Source: Luedemannella flava (lineage in GTDB: Bacteria > Actinomycetota > Actinomycetes > Mycobacteriales > Micromonosporaceae). From it: a stretch of DNA of 64,000 nt. The notes under the pieces are model-generated. The model saw nothing but the letters and a program-made list of their open reading frames with translations. It was not told where the DNA came from and did not search any database. The stretch covers positions 1 through 64,000 of the forward strand of contig NZ_BAAALT010000028.1 of the NCBI RefSeq assembly GCF_039528515.1, written 5' to 3'. Positions 1 through 7,727 of this stretch are shown here, piece after piece (the first letter of the stretch is position 1; each line of letters begins with the position of its first letter). The translations under genes and the position numbers were made by a program.

Positions 1-243
1 CGCGCCCTGCGGACCGGCGTCGCCCTGGAAGCCCTGCGGACCAACTGTGCCCTGCGCACCCTGAGGACCGGTTGCGCCCTGGGCGCCCGTCGCACCCTGC
101 GGACCACCGTCGCCTTGGAAACCCTGCGGACCCTGCGAACCGGTCGCACCCTGCGCACCCGTCGCGCCCTGCGGACCGGCGTCGCCCTGGAAGCCCTGCG
201 GACCAACTGTGCCCTGCGCACCCTGAGGACCGGTTGCGCCCTG
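1..243. repeat. 162-bp period direct repeat inside collagen-like gene
   Basis: Bases 1-81 are identical to 163-243, offset by 162 bp, which is 54 codons or 18 Gly-X-Y triplets. The unit keeps the reading frame and could expand or contract by recombination. The array may continue beyond the left edge. Confidence 0.85.
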
Positions 244-861
244 CGGACCGATCTCGCCGGAAGCACCCTGGGGGCCTACCGCACCTCGGGGGCCTTGGGG
301 CCCTTGCGAGCCACCGAACCCGGAGCCGGACGGACCGGGAGGCCCAGACGGACCGGGAGGCCCAGACGGACCGGGTGGACCTTGGGGCCCCGACGGACCT
401 GGCTCCGGAGGCGCCTCCACTGGTAACGGAACTTCGCCCGGCCTGCCCTGAGGACCGGCCGGGCCCGGGGCGCCCTGCGGGCCTTGGACGCCGGCGCCGG
501 GCGCACACGCACCCTTACCGTCCGGCGTGCATGCTCCGTACCCGGGTGGACCCTGCGGGCCTTGTGCGCCCCGGGGTCCGGGGACGCCCTGCGGACCTTG
601 CGGACCAAGCCTGTCGAGGCCGCCGGCCGTATCCAGGTGCCAGTGCTGGGGGCCCAGGTATACGGAGCCGCTGTCGCTCGCAGGCAGCTGGTAGCCCTGG
701 GGGCCGACCGGCGACCTCTCGGCAGCCCACGCGGTACGGGAATCCGGGGGCGGCGCGGCCGCCACCGCGGGCGGCGCGAACACGGCAGCCAGGAGCACCG
801 AGCTGAGGCTTGAGGCGACGCGCGCCTGCGCTGAACGGCGCAGCGATCGCGACTTGCCCAT
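1..861 (-). CDS. Secreted collagen-like protein, N-terminal part (cut by left edge)
   Basis: Leftward frame open from an ATG at 861 to the window edge, 287 codons, with no stop, so the C-terminus is outside. The N-terminus has a basic stretch followed by a hydrophobic segment ending FAPPAVAA, a typical Sec signal peptide. From about residue 80 the sequence is Gly-X-Y with many Gly-Pro-Gln triplets (GPQGPQGVPGPRGAQ, GPQGFQGDAGPQGAT), interrupted by a short Cys-containing loop (GYGACTPDGKGACAP) and a Pro-rich linker. This predicts an extracellular or wall-associated triple-helical fibre. Start chosen because GGAG lies 5 nt upstream and the signal peptide follows at once. The 81 bases at 1-81 recur exactly at 163-243. 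Function beyond fibre formation is unknown. Confidence 0.85.
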   Translation of the reverse strand, partial: MGKSRSLRRSAQARVASSLSSVLLAAVFAPPAVAAAPPPDSRTAWAAERSPVGPQGYQLPASDSGSVYLGPQHWHLDTAGGLDRLGPQGPQGVPGPRGAQGPQGPPGYGACTPDGKGACAPGAGVQGPQGAPGPAGPQGRPGEVPLPVEAPPEPGPSGPQGPPGPSGPPGPSGPPGPSGSGFGGSQGPQGPRGAVGPQGASGEIGPQGATGPQGAQGTVGPQGFQGDAGPQGATGAQGATGSQGPQGFQGDGGPQGATGAQGATGPQGAQGTVGPQGFQGDAGPQGA

Positions 862-923
862 GGGTGCTCCAGGTCGTCCGATAGGTCATTTGCCACCATA
901 TCGGACAAAAGCTGGAGCACCCA
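859..923 (-). promoter_or_regulatory. Long hairpin burying the RBS and start of the collagen-like gene
   Basis: TGGGTGCTCCA (861-871) pairs perfectly with its complement at 913-923, and GTCCGAT/ATCGGAC (876-882, 900-906) form an inner stem. In the leftward mRNA the 3' arm contains the GGAG ribosome site and the A of the start codon, so the folded leader should block initiation. This is a seen structure; a switch role (thermometer, attenuator or trans-activated leader) is inference. Confidence 0.6.
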
Positions 924-939
924 TCTAAAAGGGCATAAA

Positions 940-973
940 GATGCCGGTCGGGCATTGGCGCCCGGCCGGCATC
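940..973 (-). terminator. Intrinsic terminator after fabI
   Basis: GATGCCGGTCGGGC pairs with GCCCGGCCGGCATC (one G-T position) around a short loop, 16 bp past the fabI stop. On the leftward transcript it is followed by a T-containing tract (TTTATGCCCTTTT). It separates fabI from the collagen-like gene. Confidence 0.7.
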
Positions 974-988
974 TAAAATTATGGAGAT

Positions 989-1756
989 TTAGGCACCTAG
1001 AGCGTGATATCCCCCGTCGACGTGGATGACCTCGCCGGTCGTCGCGGGGAACCAGTCGGACAGCAGCGCGAGGATCGCCCGGGCGGTCGGCTCCTGGTCG
1101 GTGAGATCCCAGCCGAGCGGCGCGCGCTGCTGCCACGACTCCTCGAACTGCTCGAAGCCGGGGATGGACTTGGCAGCCATGGTGCGCAGCGGGCCGGCCG
1201 ACACGAGGTTGGACCGGATGCCCTGCTTGCCCAGGTGCAGCGCCAGGTAGCGGTTCGCCGACTCCAGCCCGGCCTTGGCCACGCCCATCCAGTCGTAGAC
1301 CGGCCACGCCTTGGTGGCGTCGAACGTCAGGCCGACGATCGACCCGCCCCGCCGCATGAGCGGCAGGCACGCCATCGCGAGCGACTTGTACGAGTACGTC
1401 GAGATCTGCAGCGCGGTGGCCACGTCCTCCCACGGCGCGTCGAGGAACCCCCCGCCGAGGCACGACTGCGGCGCGAAGCCGATCGAGTGCAGCACGCCGT
1501 CCAGGCCGTCGACGTGCTCGCGCACCTTGTCGGCCAGCCCGTCCAGGTGCTCCTTGTTGCTCACGTCCAACTCGATGACCGGCGCCTCCTTGGGCAGCCG
1601 CTTGGCGATCCGCTCCACGAGGGACAGCCGGCCGAAGCCGGTCAGCACGACCTCGGCGCCCTCGTCCTGGGCGATCTTCGCGGCCGAGAAGGCGATCGAC
1701 TGGTCGGTGATGATCCCGGTGATCAGCAGCCGCTTGCCGGCGAGCAGTCCTGACAC
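989..1756 (-). CDS. fabI: Enoyl-ACP reductase (NADH), InhA/FabI type
   Basis: 255-aa short-chain dehydrogenase of the FabI/InhA family, which reduces trans-2-enoyl-ACP in the last step of each fatty-acid elongation cycle (cytosolic FAS-II). The N-terminal nucleotide site has the FabI-type GIITDQSIAFS sequence rather than the classical TGxxxGxG. The catalytic pair is Tyr154-x6-Lys161 within VYDWMGVAKAG, closely resembling mycobacterial InhA. The start is a GTG with AAAGGAG 6 nt upstream. It sits 28 bp after fabG in one transcript, the mabA-inhA arrangement known from mycobacteria. Length is normal for the family. Confidence 0.95.
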   Translation of the reverse strand: MSGLLAGKRLLITGIITDQSIAFSAAKIAQDEGAEVVLTGFGRLSLVERIAKRLPKEAPVIELDVSNKEHLDGLADKVREHVDGLDGVLHSIGFAPQSCLGGGFLDAPWEDVATALQISTYSYKSLAMACLPLMRRGGSIVGLTFDATKAWPVYDWMGVAKAGLESANRYLALHLGKQGIRSNLVSAGPLRTMAAKSIPGFEQFEESWQQRAPLGWDLTDQEPTARAILALLSDWFPATTGEVIHVDGGYHALGA

Positions 1757-1784
1757 GTGAAGCTCCTTTAGTCGTACTCGTTGA

Positions 1785-2510
1785 TCAGTGGCCCATGCCC
1801 AGGCCGCCGTCGACCGGGATGACCGCGCCGGTGACGTAGCCCGCCGAGTCGCTGGCGAGCCAGGTCACGACGGCCGCGACCTCCTCGGGGTCGGCGAGCC
1901 GGCCGGCCGGGATGCTCTTGAGGATCTCCTCGCGGCGCGCCTCGGGGAGCGCGGCCGTCATGTCGGTGGCGATGAAGCCGGGCGCGACGACGTTCGCGGT
2001 GACGTTGCGGCTGCCCAGCTCGCGGGCGATCGAGCGGGCGACGCCCACCAGACCGGCCTTGCTGGCCGCGTAGTTGACCTGGCCCGCGCCGCCGGACAGG
2101 CCGACCACGGACGAGATGAAGATCATGCGGCCCCAGCGGGCGCGCATCATCTTGGTGGCGGCGCGCTTGGCGAACCGCCACGAGCCGGTGAGGTTCGTGT
2201 CGAGGACGCGGTCGAACTGCTCCTCGCTCATGCGCATGAGCAGCGTGTCGTCGGTGATGCCGGCGTTGGCGACGAGCACCTCGACCGGGCCGAGCTCCGC
2301 CTCGACGGCCGCAAACGCCGCGTCGACCGCCGCGGGATCGGTGACGTCGCAGGTCACGCCGAACATGCCCGCCGGCGCGCCGGAGCCGCGGTGGGTGATG
2401 GCGACGCGGTCGCCCTGCTTGGCGAAGGCCTCCGCGATGGCCAGGCCGATCCCCCGGTTGCCACCGGTCACCAGAACGGTGCGTGCCACCGCTGCCTCCT
2501 TGCGCGTCAT
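1785..2510 (-). CDS. fabG: 3-oxoacyl-ACP reductase
   Basis: 241-aa short-chain dehydrogenase that reduces 3-oxoacyl-ACP with NADPH. Seen: TGGNRGIG cofactor loop, NAG motif (VANAGITDD), catalytic Ser region SSVVG and YAASK. First gene of the fabG-fabI operon. Two starts compete: the ATG at 2510 has AGGAG 5 nt upstream, and an in-frame GTG at 2489 has a stronger AAGGAGG 5 nt upstream. The latter gives MARTVLVTGG, 7 residues shorter and closer to many FabG N-termini. Function is certain; the start is not. Confidence 0.93.
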   Translation of the reverse strand: MTRKEAAVARTVLVTGGNRGIGLAIAEAFAKQGDRVAITHRGSGAPAGMFGVTCDVTDPAAVDAAFAAVEAELGPVEVLVANAGITDDTLLMRMSEEQFDRVLDTNLTGSWRFAKRAATKMMRARWGRMIFISSVVGLSGGAGQVNYAASKAGLVGVARSIARELGSRNVTANVVAPGFIATDMTAALPEARREEILKSIPAGRLADPEEVAAVVTWLASDSAGYVTGAVIPVDGGLGMGH

Positions 2511-2862
2511 CGAATCTCCTGGTGGAGACTAGGTGTTACCGCCAAGTAAGCGATAACAAGGGTCCCGATGGTCGAACGTCGCCCGCGTGTCGCCGAACGG
2601 ATGAGGACATCCGACGCCAACGGGCGATCATCGCCCTGCCATGGAACATGTACGATATCGGCGATCCGGCCTGTACTCGCGCCCGACCTTCGGAGGTGAT
2701 CGCTGTGCGAGATAGCGATCCTCCCAGTCGTGGCCGGGCCGACTCCGTCCTCCGCTGAGCCGACCGGCTCCGCGTCGAGCGCCCGCGCCACGACACTCCC
2801 CCACGCCATTGCACACGCGGCGTCGCCCCACCACGCGACGCCTCGAGCCCGGGAGTGCGTCC
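2511..2862. other. Mostly non-coding gap upstream of fabG
   Basis: Holds the leftward fabG promoter region and, at 2692-2724, a hairpin: GGAGG and ATCGCT pair with AGCGAT and CCTCC with a 2-nt bulge. No recognisable gene apart from the doubtful 17-codon frame at 2705. Longer frames here lack start signals and look like chance. Confidence 0.5.
2705..2758 (+). CDS. Possible 17-residue leader peptide
   Basis: GTG frame (reads VRDSDPPSRGRADSVLR) with GGAGG 8 nt upstream. The ribosome site is in the stem and the GTG in the loop of the 2692-2724 hairpin. It lies 104 bp before another tiny frame encoding a membrane peptide. No homology known to me; the only support is the ribosome site and its position. 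Confidence 0.22.
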   Translation: MRDSDPPSRGRADSVLR

Positions 2863-2946
2863 ATGCGCCGTTACACCGCCCCGCTGGGGTTCACCCTCGC
2901 CGCGATCTGGGTCCTCGCCGTCTTCGTGATGGTCAGCACCCACTGA
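2863..2946 (+). CDS. Small single-pass membrane protein, 27 aa
   Basis: ATG frame with GGGAG 7 nt upstream. The peptide starts MRRYTAPLGF, continues as one hydrophobic helix rich in Ala, Val, Leu and Phe, and ends in STH. A basic N-terminus followed by about 19 apolar residues suits an N-in membrane peptide. Its stop is 3 bp from the end of the convergent VWA gene. Too short for family assignment; function unknown. Confidence 0.45.
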   Translation: MRRYTAPLGFTLAAIWVLAVFVMVSTH

Positions 2947-2949
2947 GCG

Positions 2950-3903
2950 TCACAACAGTCGCGAGGTCCACAGCAGCGTCATCCCCGCCGCCGCGAACGC
3001 GAACAGCAGCGCGACGCCGATGAACCACTGCGCGATCTCCTGCGGCTTCGTGCGGTAGCCGATCGAGCTGCCCATGTCGGCGTACACGCGCCGCAGGGCC
3101 TCCTTCGACGCCGCCTCGTAGAACTGACCCTTCGTCGTCTCGGCCAACTGCTGCAGCGACACCCGGTCGACGGGCACCCGCTGCGCCTGCCCGTTGATCT
3201 CGACGACGCCCTCGTCGGTGCCGAACGCGATCGTCGACACCGGCACGTTCGCCGTCGACGCCGCGCTCGCCGCCTCCTCGATGGAGCGCCCGTACGTGCG
3301 GTAGCCGTCGGAGAGCAGCACGATCCGCGCCGGCGGGGCGCCCTGCGCGCCGTCCGCCGGCACGCCGGAGATCGCCTCGAGGCAGGTGAACACGGCCTCG
3401 CCGGTGGCGGTGGCCTCGGCGAGCTGCAGGTTGCCGATCGCCTGGGTCACCGAGTCGCGGTCCTTCGTCGGGGACACCACGACGTTTGCCGACTTCGCGA
3501 ACGCCACCACGCCGACGTTGAACGCCTCGGGCAGCTGCTCCACGAACTGCTTGGCGGCCTCCTGCGCGGCCACGATGCGGCTCGGCCGCACGTCGGTGGC
3601 CTGCATGGACAGCGACACGTCGATCGCCAGCATGATCGTGGCGCGCTCCAGCGGCTCCTTGCGGTCGATCGACGGCCGGGCCAGCGACACCGCCATCACG
3701 AGCAGCGCCAGCAGGAACGCCACGGCGGGCGCGTGCCGGCGCACCGGGCCGATGCCCCTGGGCGCCACGGTGCGCAGCAGGTCCACGTTGGAGAACCGCA
3801 CCGCGTACGCCCGCCGGTTGCGCTGACGCCACACGTACACGCCGGCGAGCGCGACGACCGGCAGGACCGCGAGGAGCCACCACGGTGACAGGAATCGGAT
3901 CAT
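2950..3903 (-). CDS. VWA-domain membrane protein (BatA-like)
   Basis: 317 aa. A first helix at residues 5-25 and a second around 60-77 precede a von Willebrand A domain with an intact MIDAS (DVSLSM, later Thr and LLSDG), and a last helix lies near the C-terminus. Such proteins work with MoxR ATPases and DUF58 proteins in metal-dependent assembly or maturation at the membrane. Its ATG overlaps the DUF58 stop (ATGA), so it is third in a moxR-DUF58-VWA operon. The specific client is unknown. Confidence 0.88.
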   Translation of the reverse strand: MIRFLSPWWLLAVLPVVALAGVYVWRQRNRRAYAVRFSNVDLLRTVAPRGIGPVRRHAPAVAFLLALLVMAVSLARPSIDRKEPLERATIMLAIDVSLSMQATDVRPSRIVAAQEAAKQFVEQLPEAFNVGVVAFAKSANVVVSPTKDRDSVTQAIGNLQLAEATATGEAVFTCLEAISGVPADGAQGAPPARIVLLSDGYRTYGRSIEEAASAASTANVPVSTIAFGTDEGVVEINGQAQRVPVDRVSLQQLAETTKGQFYEAASKEALRRVYADMGSSIGYRTKPQEIAQWFIGVALLFAFAAAGMTLLWTSRLL

Positions 3904-4859
3904 CGGGTGGTCCCCCTGGTGCGGGCGTGTCGGGCGGCGGCCACGAACTTGACGATATCCAGCAGCCAGTCGGAGTCCGTCCGCAGGCGCAGGTGGGCGG
4001 CGCCGGCCGCGCGGATCGCGGACGCGATAGCGGTGCGCTGCGCGGCGGCGCCCGCCGCGTACGCGGCCCGCACCCTGGGGTCGGCCGTCTGCACCTCGTG
4101 CACGGCCCCCGTCTCCGGGTCGGCCACCATGAGCACCCCGACGTTGGTCAGCTCCAGCTCCCGCGGATCAAGAACCTCGATCGCGAGTACGTCGTGCCGA
4201 ACGGCGAGCTTGCGCAGCTGCCGCCCCCAGGTCGCGGGGTCGGCGAGGAAGTCGGAGACCACCACGGCCTGCCCGCGCCGGCGGGGCGGCCGGTTGAGCG
4301 CGTCGATCAGCTCGCCGAGGTCGGCCCGCCCGGGCCGCGGCTGCGTGTCGGCGAGCGCCTTGAGCAGGCCCTGCGCCTCCTTACGACCCGGCCGCGCCGG
4401 CAGCCGGCGCAACTGACCGTGGGTGCCGACGACCGCCCCGATCCGGTTGCCGCCGCGGACCGTGAGGTGGGCGACGGCCGCGGCGGCGGCGATCACGAGG
4501 TCGCGCTTGAGGCTGCGGGCGGTGCCGAAGTCGAGGCTCGCGGACAGGTCGACGGCGAGCCAGGTCTCCAGTTCACGGTCGGCGATGGTCTGCCGCACGT
4601 GCGGCACGGTGGTGCGGGCGGTCACCGGCCAGTCCATCCGGCGCACGTCGTCGCCGGGCCGGTACTCCCGGGACTCGCCCGGCTCGCTGCCCGGACCGGG
4701 CAGCAGGCCCAGGTAGTCGCCCTGCAACAGGCCGTCGAGGCGGCGGGTGACCAGCAGCTGCAGCCGGTTGAGGGTGGCCCGCGCGCGGTCCGCGCCCAGC
4801 GGGAGGCCCGCGCCGGGCGGCGCGCCCCGCTGGGTCGGTGGTCGGCGCACCGGACTCAC
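3900..4859 (-). CDS. DUF58 domain protein
   Basis: 319 aa. Contains the conserved DUF58 signature with REYRPGDDVRRMDWPVTART around residues 50-70 and a VWA-like fold (LAVDLSASLDFG; VVVSDFLADP). DUF58 proteins are partners of MoxR AAA+ ATPases. Start is a GTG that overlaps the moxR stop (GTGA at 4856-4859); a frame continuing further upstream is only the shadow of moxR. The 3' end overlaps the VWA start, so translation of all three genes is coupled. Confidence 0.88.
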   Translation of the reverse strand: MSPVRRPPTQRGAPPGAGLPLGADRARATLNRLQLLVTRRLDGLLQGDYLGLLPGPGSEPGESREYRPGDDVRRMDWPVTARTTVPHVRQTIADRELETWLAVDLSASLDFGTARSLKRDLVIAAAAAVAHLTVRGGNRIGAVVGTHGQLRRLPARPGRKEAQGLLKALADTQPRPGRADLGELIDALNRPPRRRGQAVVVSDFLADPATWGRQLRKLAVRHDVLAIEVLDPRELELTNVGVLMVADPETGAVHEVQTADPRVRAAYAAGAAAQRTAIASAIRAAGAAHLRLRTDSDWLLDIVKFVAAARHARTRGTTR

Positions 4860-5962
4860 TGACCCGGCCACTGCAGCTGGGGCAGGGCGGGCGGCGGGCC
4901 GCCCACACCGGCGGTCGCCGCCGGGGACGCGCTCTGCCGGGGAGCGACGACCGGCTCGGGCACGGCGGCGAGCACCCGGCCGACGATGTGGTCGGCGGAG
5001 ACGTCGTCGGCGAGGGCGTCGTAGCTGAGCACCAGGCGGTGGCGCAGGATGTCGGGCGCCACGTCGACGATGTCCTGCGGCAGGGCGTAGTCGCGCCCGC
5101 GCATCAGCGCCAGCGCCCGGGCCGCGCGGACGATGCCGAGCGAGGCGCGCGGGCTCGCGCCGTACTGGATGAGCTGGGCCACGTCGGGCAGGTTGTGCGC
5201 GGCGGGCTCCCGGGTGGCGAAGACGAGGCGCACCGCGTAGTCGACGAGCGCGTTGTGCACGAACACCCGGTCGGCGAGTTCCTGCAGGCTGATGAGCTGG
5301 TCGCCGGTGAGGATCTTCTCGGGGAGCGGCGCGCGCACGCCCATCCGGTAGACGATCTCGCGTTCCTCGACGTCGCTCGGGTACCCCACAACGATCTTGA
5401 GCAGGAACCGGTCGCGCTGGGCCTCCGGCAGGGGGTAGACGCCCTCCTGCTCGATCGGGTTCTGGGTGGCCATGACGAGAAACGGCAGCGGCACGTCGAA
5501 GCGCTGTCCGCCGATGGAGACGTGCTGCTCGGCCATGACCTCCAGCAGCGCCGACTGCACCTTGGCGGGGGCCCGGTTGATCTCGTCGGCGAGTAGGAAG
5601 TTCACGAACACCGGGCCCAGCTCGACGTCGAACTTCTCGCTGGACTGCCGGTAGATGCGGGTGCCGATGATGTCGGCGGGCACCAGGTCGGGGGTGAACT
5701 GGATGCGCGCGAAGCTGCCGCCGACCACCGTGGCGAGGGTCTCGACCGCGAGGGTCTTGGCCACGCCGGGCACGCCCTCCAGCAGGCAGTGCCCGCGCGC
5801 GAGGATCGCCACGAGCATCCGCTCGATCATCCGGTCCTGGCCGACGATCACCCGCTTGACCTCGAACAGCACCCGCTCCAGCACGGTGGCGGCCTGCGCC
5901 GGGGTCATCCCGGGCGGCGCCGTCGGCTCGGGTTGCGGCTCGGGCTTCTCGATCTCGCTCAC
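4856..5962 (-). CDS. MoxR-family AAA+ ATPase
   Basis: 368 aa. Walker A is GVPGVAKT and Walker B is LLADEINRAP, followed by a sensor-1 region in MATQNPIEQEG and an arginine-rich YPLPEAQRDRF stretch, all typical of MoxR. The Pro-rich first 20 and last 35 residues look disordered. MoxR ATPases remodel or load metal into VWA-partner targets. Start is a GTG with a G-rich site upstream. It leads the operon with DUF58 and VWA genes, to which it is coupled by 4-base overlaps. Confidence 0.93.
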   Translation of the reverse strand: MSEIEKPEPQPEPTAPPGMTPAQAATVLERVLFEVKRVIVGQDRMIERMLVAILARGHCLLEGVPGVAKTLAVETLATVVGGSFARIQFTPDLVPADIIGTRIYRQSSEKFDVELGPVFVNFLLADEINRAPAKVQSALLEVMAEQHVSIGGQRFDVPLPFLVMATQNPIEQEGVYPLPEAQRDRFLLKIVVGYPSDVEEREIVYRMGVRAPLPEKILTGDQLISLQELADRVFVHNALVDYAVRLVFATREPAAHNLPDVAQLIQYGASPRASLGIVRAARALALMRGRDYALPQDIVDVAPDILRHRLVLSYDALADDVSADHIVGRVLAAVPEPVVAPRQSASPAATAGVGGPPPALPQLQWPGQ

Positions 5963-6297
5963 GGGTCCCCCACGGCTTCACGGTGACAGCTACGGACGTG
6001 CACAGCCTTTCACGCGGGAACCAGCGGGCGTAGGCGTTGCCACACCGCGCTGCCGGTCCCTCACGGAACGACTAAGATCAACTTAGCGCATATCGCCCAT
6101 AGTGACTGGGATACAGCAGCGTGTCCACGCCGGCACCAGACCCCCCATTCCGGCGCCAGCAACAAGCCAAACGGTCATCGGCTACCCCTAGCACGCACCC
6201 CGCGCGCGGGATAACATTTCGAACGACGCCGGGCGGCTTCCCCCGTGGCCGCCCGGCGTCCTATTCGTCCAACCGCTCGAGTGCGACACTCGCGGTG
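5963..6297. other. Divergent intergenic region with one strong hairpin
   Basis: Separates moxR (leftward) from the rightward 6298 gene. It holds a perfect 13-bp inverted repeat GACGCCGGGCGGC/GCCGCCCGGCGTC at 6225-6260 (10-nt loop), 37 bp before the 6298 start. The bases after it are not T-rich, so an attenuator or processing signal is as likely as a terminator. Nothing else recognisable. Confidence 0.5.
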
Positions 6298-6501
6298 ATG
6301 GATGCCGACGAACTCCTCTGTTCCGCCAAGGGCTGCCGTGCGACCGCCTCGTGGTCGCTGGCCTGGAACAACCCGAAGCTGCACACCCCCGACCGGCGCA
6401 AGGTCTGGCTCGCCTGCGACGCCCACCGCGAGCACCTCGGCGACTTCCTGTCCGCCCGGGGCTTCCTGCGCGACGTCACCCGACTGCCCGCGACGCCGTA
6501 G
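6298..6501 (+). CDS. Small zinc-ribbon-like actinobacterial protein
   Basis: 67 aa with C8-x4-C13 and C40-x2-H43, a likely metal-binding set, around a Trp-rich core (SWSLAWNNPKLHTPDRRK). The family is conserved in actinobacteria and is often labelled 'acetone carboxylase' in databases for no good reason; I infer no such activity. ATG at 6298 preferred because homologs I recall start MDAD or similar; a GTG lies one codon upstream. There is no clear ribosome site, so it may be leaderless. 10 bp before the thioesterase gene, probably co-transcribed. Confidence 0.75.
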   Translation: MDADELLCSAKGCRATASWSLAWNNPKLHTPDRRKVWLACDAHREHLGDFLSARGFLRDVTRLPATP

Positions 6502-6511
6502 GCTGCCAGCT

Positions 6512-6895
6512 ATGGGAGTGAGGGTGGGCGCCCGCGCCGGGGTGGAGCTGACGGTGGGCGAGGCCGACACCGCGCAGGAGCTGGGCTCGGGCGACGTCCC
6601 GGTGCTCGGCACGCCGCGCGCGCTGGCCCTGGCGGAGGCCGCCACGGTGGCCGCGACCGCCGGCACGCTGGAGCCCGGCCTGACGACCGTCGGCACCCGG
6701 GTGGAGCTGGAACACCTCGCGCCCACCCCGGTCGGGCGCACCGTGCGCGCCGTCGCCACGCTGCTCGAGGCGGAGGGTCGCCGGCTCGTCTTCGAGGTGA
6801 CCGTCCACGACGGAGACACGGTGGCCGCCCGCGGCCGGGTCGAGCGGGTCATCGTCGACCGGCAGACGTTCGTCCAGCGGGCGACCGGGGCGTGA
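6512..6895 (+). CDS. Hot-dog thioesterase, fluoroacetyl-CoA thioesterase (FlK)-like
   Basis: 127 aa. The segment VGTRVELEHLAPTPVG matches the FlK-family core in which His is part of the Thr/Glu/His catalytic set; LALAEAATVAATAG supplies the helix with the acidic residue. These proteins hydrolyse acyl-CoA thioesters, and most family members have unknown substrates rather than fluoroacetyl-CoA. It ends 4 bp before the metallo-beta-lactamase-fold gene, suggesting a small metabolic operon. Confidence 0.8.
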   Translation: MGVRVGARAGVELTVGEADTAQELGSGDVPVLGTPRALALAEAATVAATAGTLEPGLTTVGTRVELEHLAPTPVGRTVRAVATLLEAEGRRLVFEVTVHDGDTVAARGRVERVIVDRQTFVQRATGA

Positions 6896-6899
6896 CGCC

Positions 6900-7727
6900 A
6901 TGACGTTCACCGAGATCGCCGCCGGGGTGCACGTGCTGCGCCAGCCGCACTTCGACGTGAACGCCACGGTCGTCGTCGGCGGCGAGGCCGTCGTGGTCGT
7001 CGACACGCTGTCCACCGTGGGCCAGGCCGAGGAGCTGCTGGCCGCCACGCGGCGGGTCAGCCCGCTGCCGCTCGTGCTGGTCAACACGCACCACCACTTC
7101 GACCACACCTTCGGCAACGCCACCCTCGCCGCCGCCTCGCCGGGCACCGCGATCTGGGCCCACGAGGCCGTCGTCACCGAGCTGCGCGAACACCCCGAGC
7201 GGCTGCGCCGGGAGGCCTACGACGAGTGCCTCGCCGCTCACCCGGAGCTCGCCGAGGAGGTCCTCGCGGTCACCGTGGTGCCGCCCGACCGGCTCGTGCA
7301 CTCCCTGACCGTGCTCGACATCGGCGGCCGCACGGTGACGCTGCGCCACCTGGGCCGCGGCCACACCGAGGGCGACCTCGTGGCCCGGGTTGACGACGTC
7401 GACGTGGTCGTCGCCGGTGACCTCGTCGAGGTGGGCGCCCCGCCGTGCTTCGACGACGCGTACCCCCTGGACTGGCCCGAGACGCTGGCCGCGCTGATCG
7501 CGGACACCGGCCCCGGCACGGTGTTCGTCCCCGGGCACGGCGCCGTCACCGACGCCGGGTTCGTCCGGGCGCAGCACGCCGAGCTGACCGAGCTGGCGTG
7601 GCTCATCCGCGACGGGCACCTCGACGGGGCGCCGATGGAGGCGGTGGCCGCGAGGGCCACGTTCGGCCCGACGCAGTCGCTCATCGCGGTGCGCCGGGGC
7701 TACGCGGAGCTGGCCGGGCTCAGCTGA
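6900..7727 (+). CDS. Metallo-beta-lactamase-fold hydrolase
   Basis: 275 aa. Zinc-binding signature THHHFDHT near residue 63, then GHTEGD (third His), AGDLVE (bridging Asp) and VPGHG (last His), all in order. Cytosolic, without a signal peptide. The family covers thioesterases, lactonases and glyoxalase II-type enzymes; with the thioesterase just upstream, a thioester or ester substrate is plausible but unproven. Its end overlaps the convergent nitroreductase-like gene by 8 bp. Confidence 0.88.
   Translation: MTFTEIAAGVHVLRQPHFDVNATVVVGGEAVVVVDTLSTVGQAEELLAATRRVSPLPLVLVNTHHHFDHTFGNATLAAASPGTAIWAHEAVVTELREHPERLRREAYDECLAAHPELAEEVLAVTVVPPDRLVHSLTVLDIGGRTVTLRHLGRGHTEGDLVARVDDVDVVVAGDLVEVGAPPCFDDAYPLDWPETLAALIADTGPGTVFVPGHGAVTDAGFVRAQHAELTELAWLIRDGHLDGAPMEAVAARATFGPTQSLIAVRRGYAELAGLS

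Noticed and set aside
3900..5981. 693-codon leftward frame spanning DUF58 and moxR
   Set aside because: Its first half is the moxR region in another frame; only the part from the GTG at 4859 is DUF58.
6225..6260. tRNA or structured riboswitch upstream of the 6298 gene
   Set aside because: Only a single GC hairpin is visible; no cloverleaf or known aptamer core.
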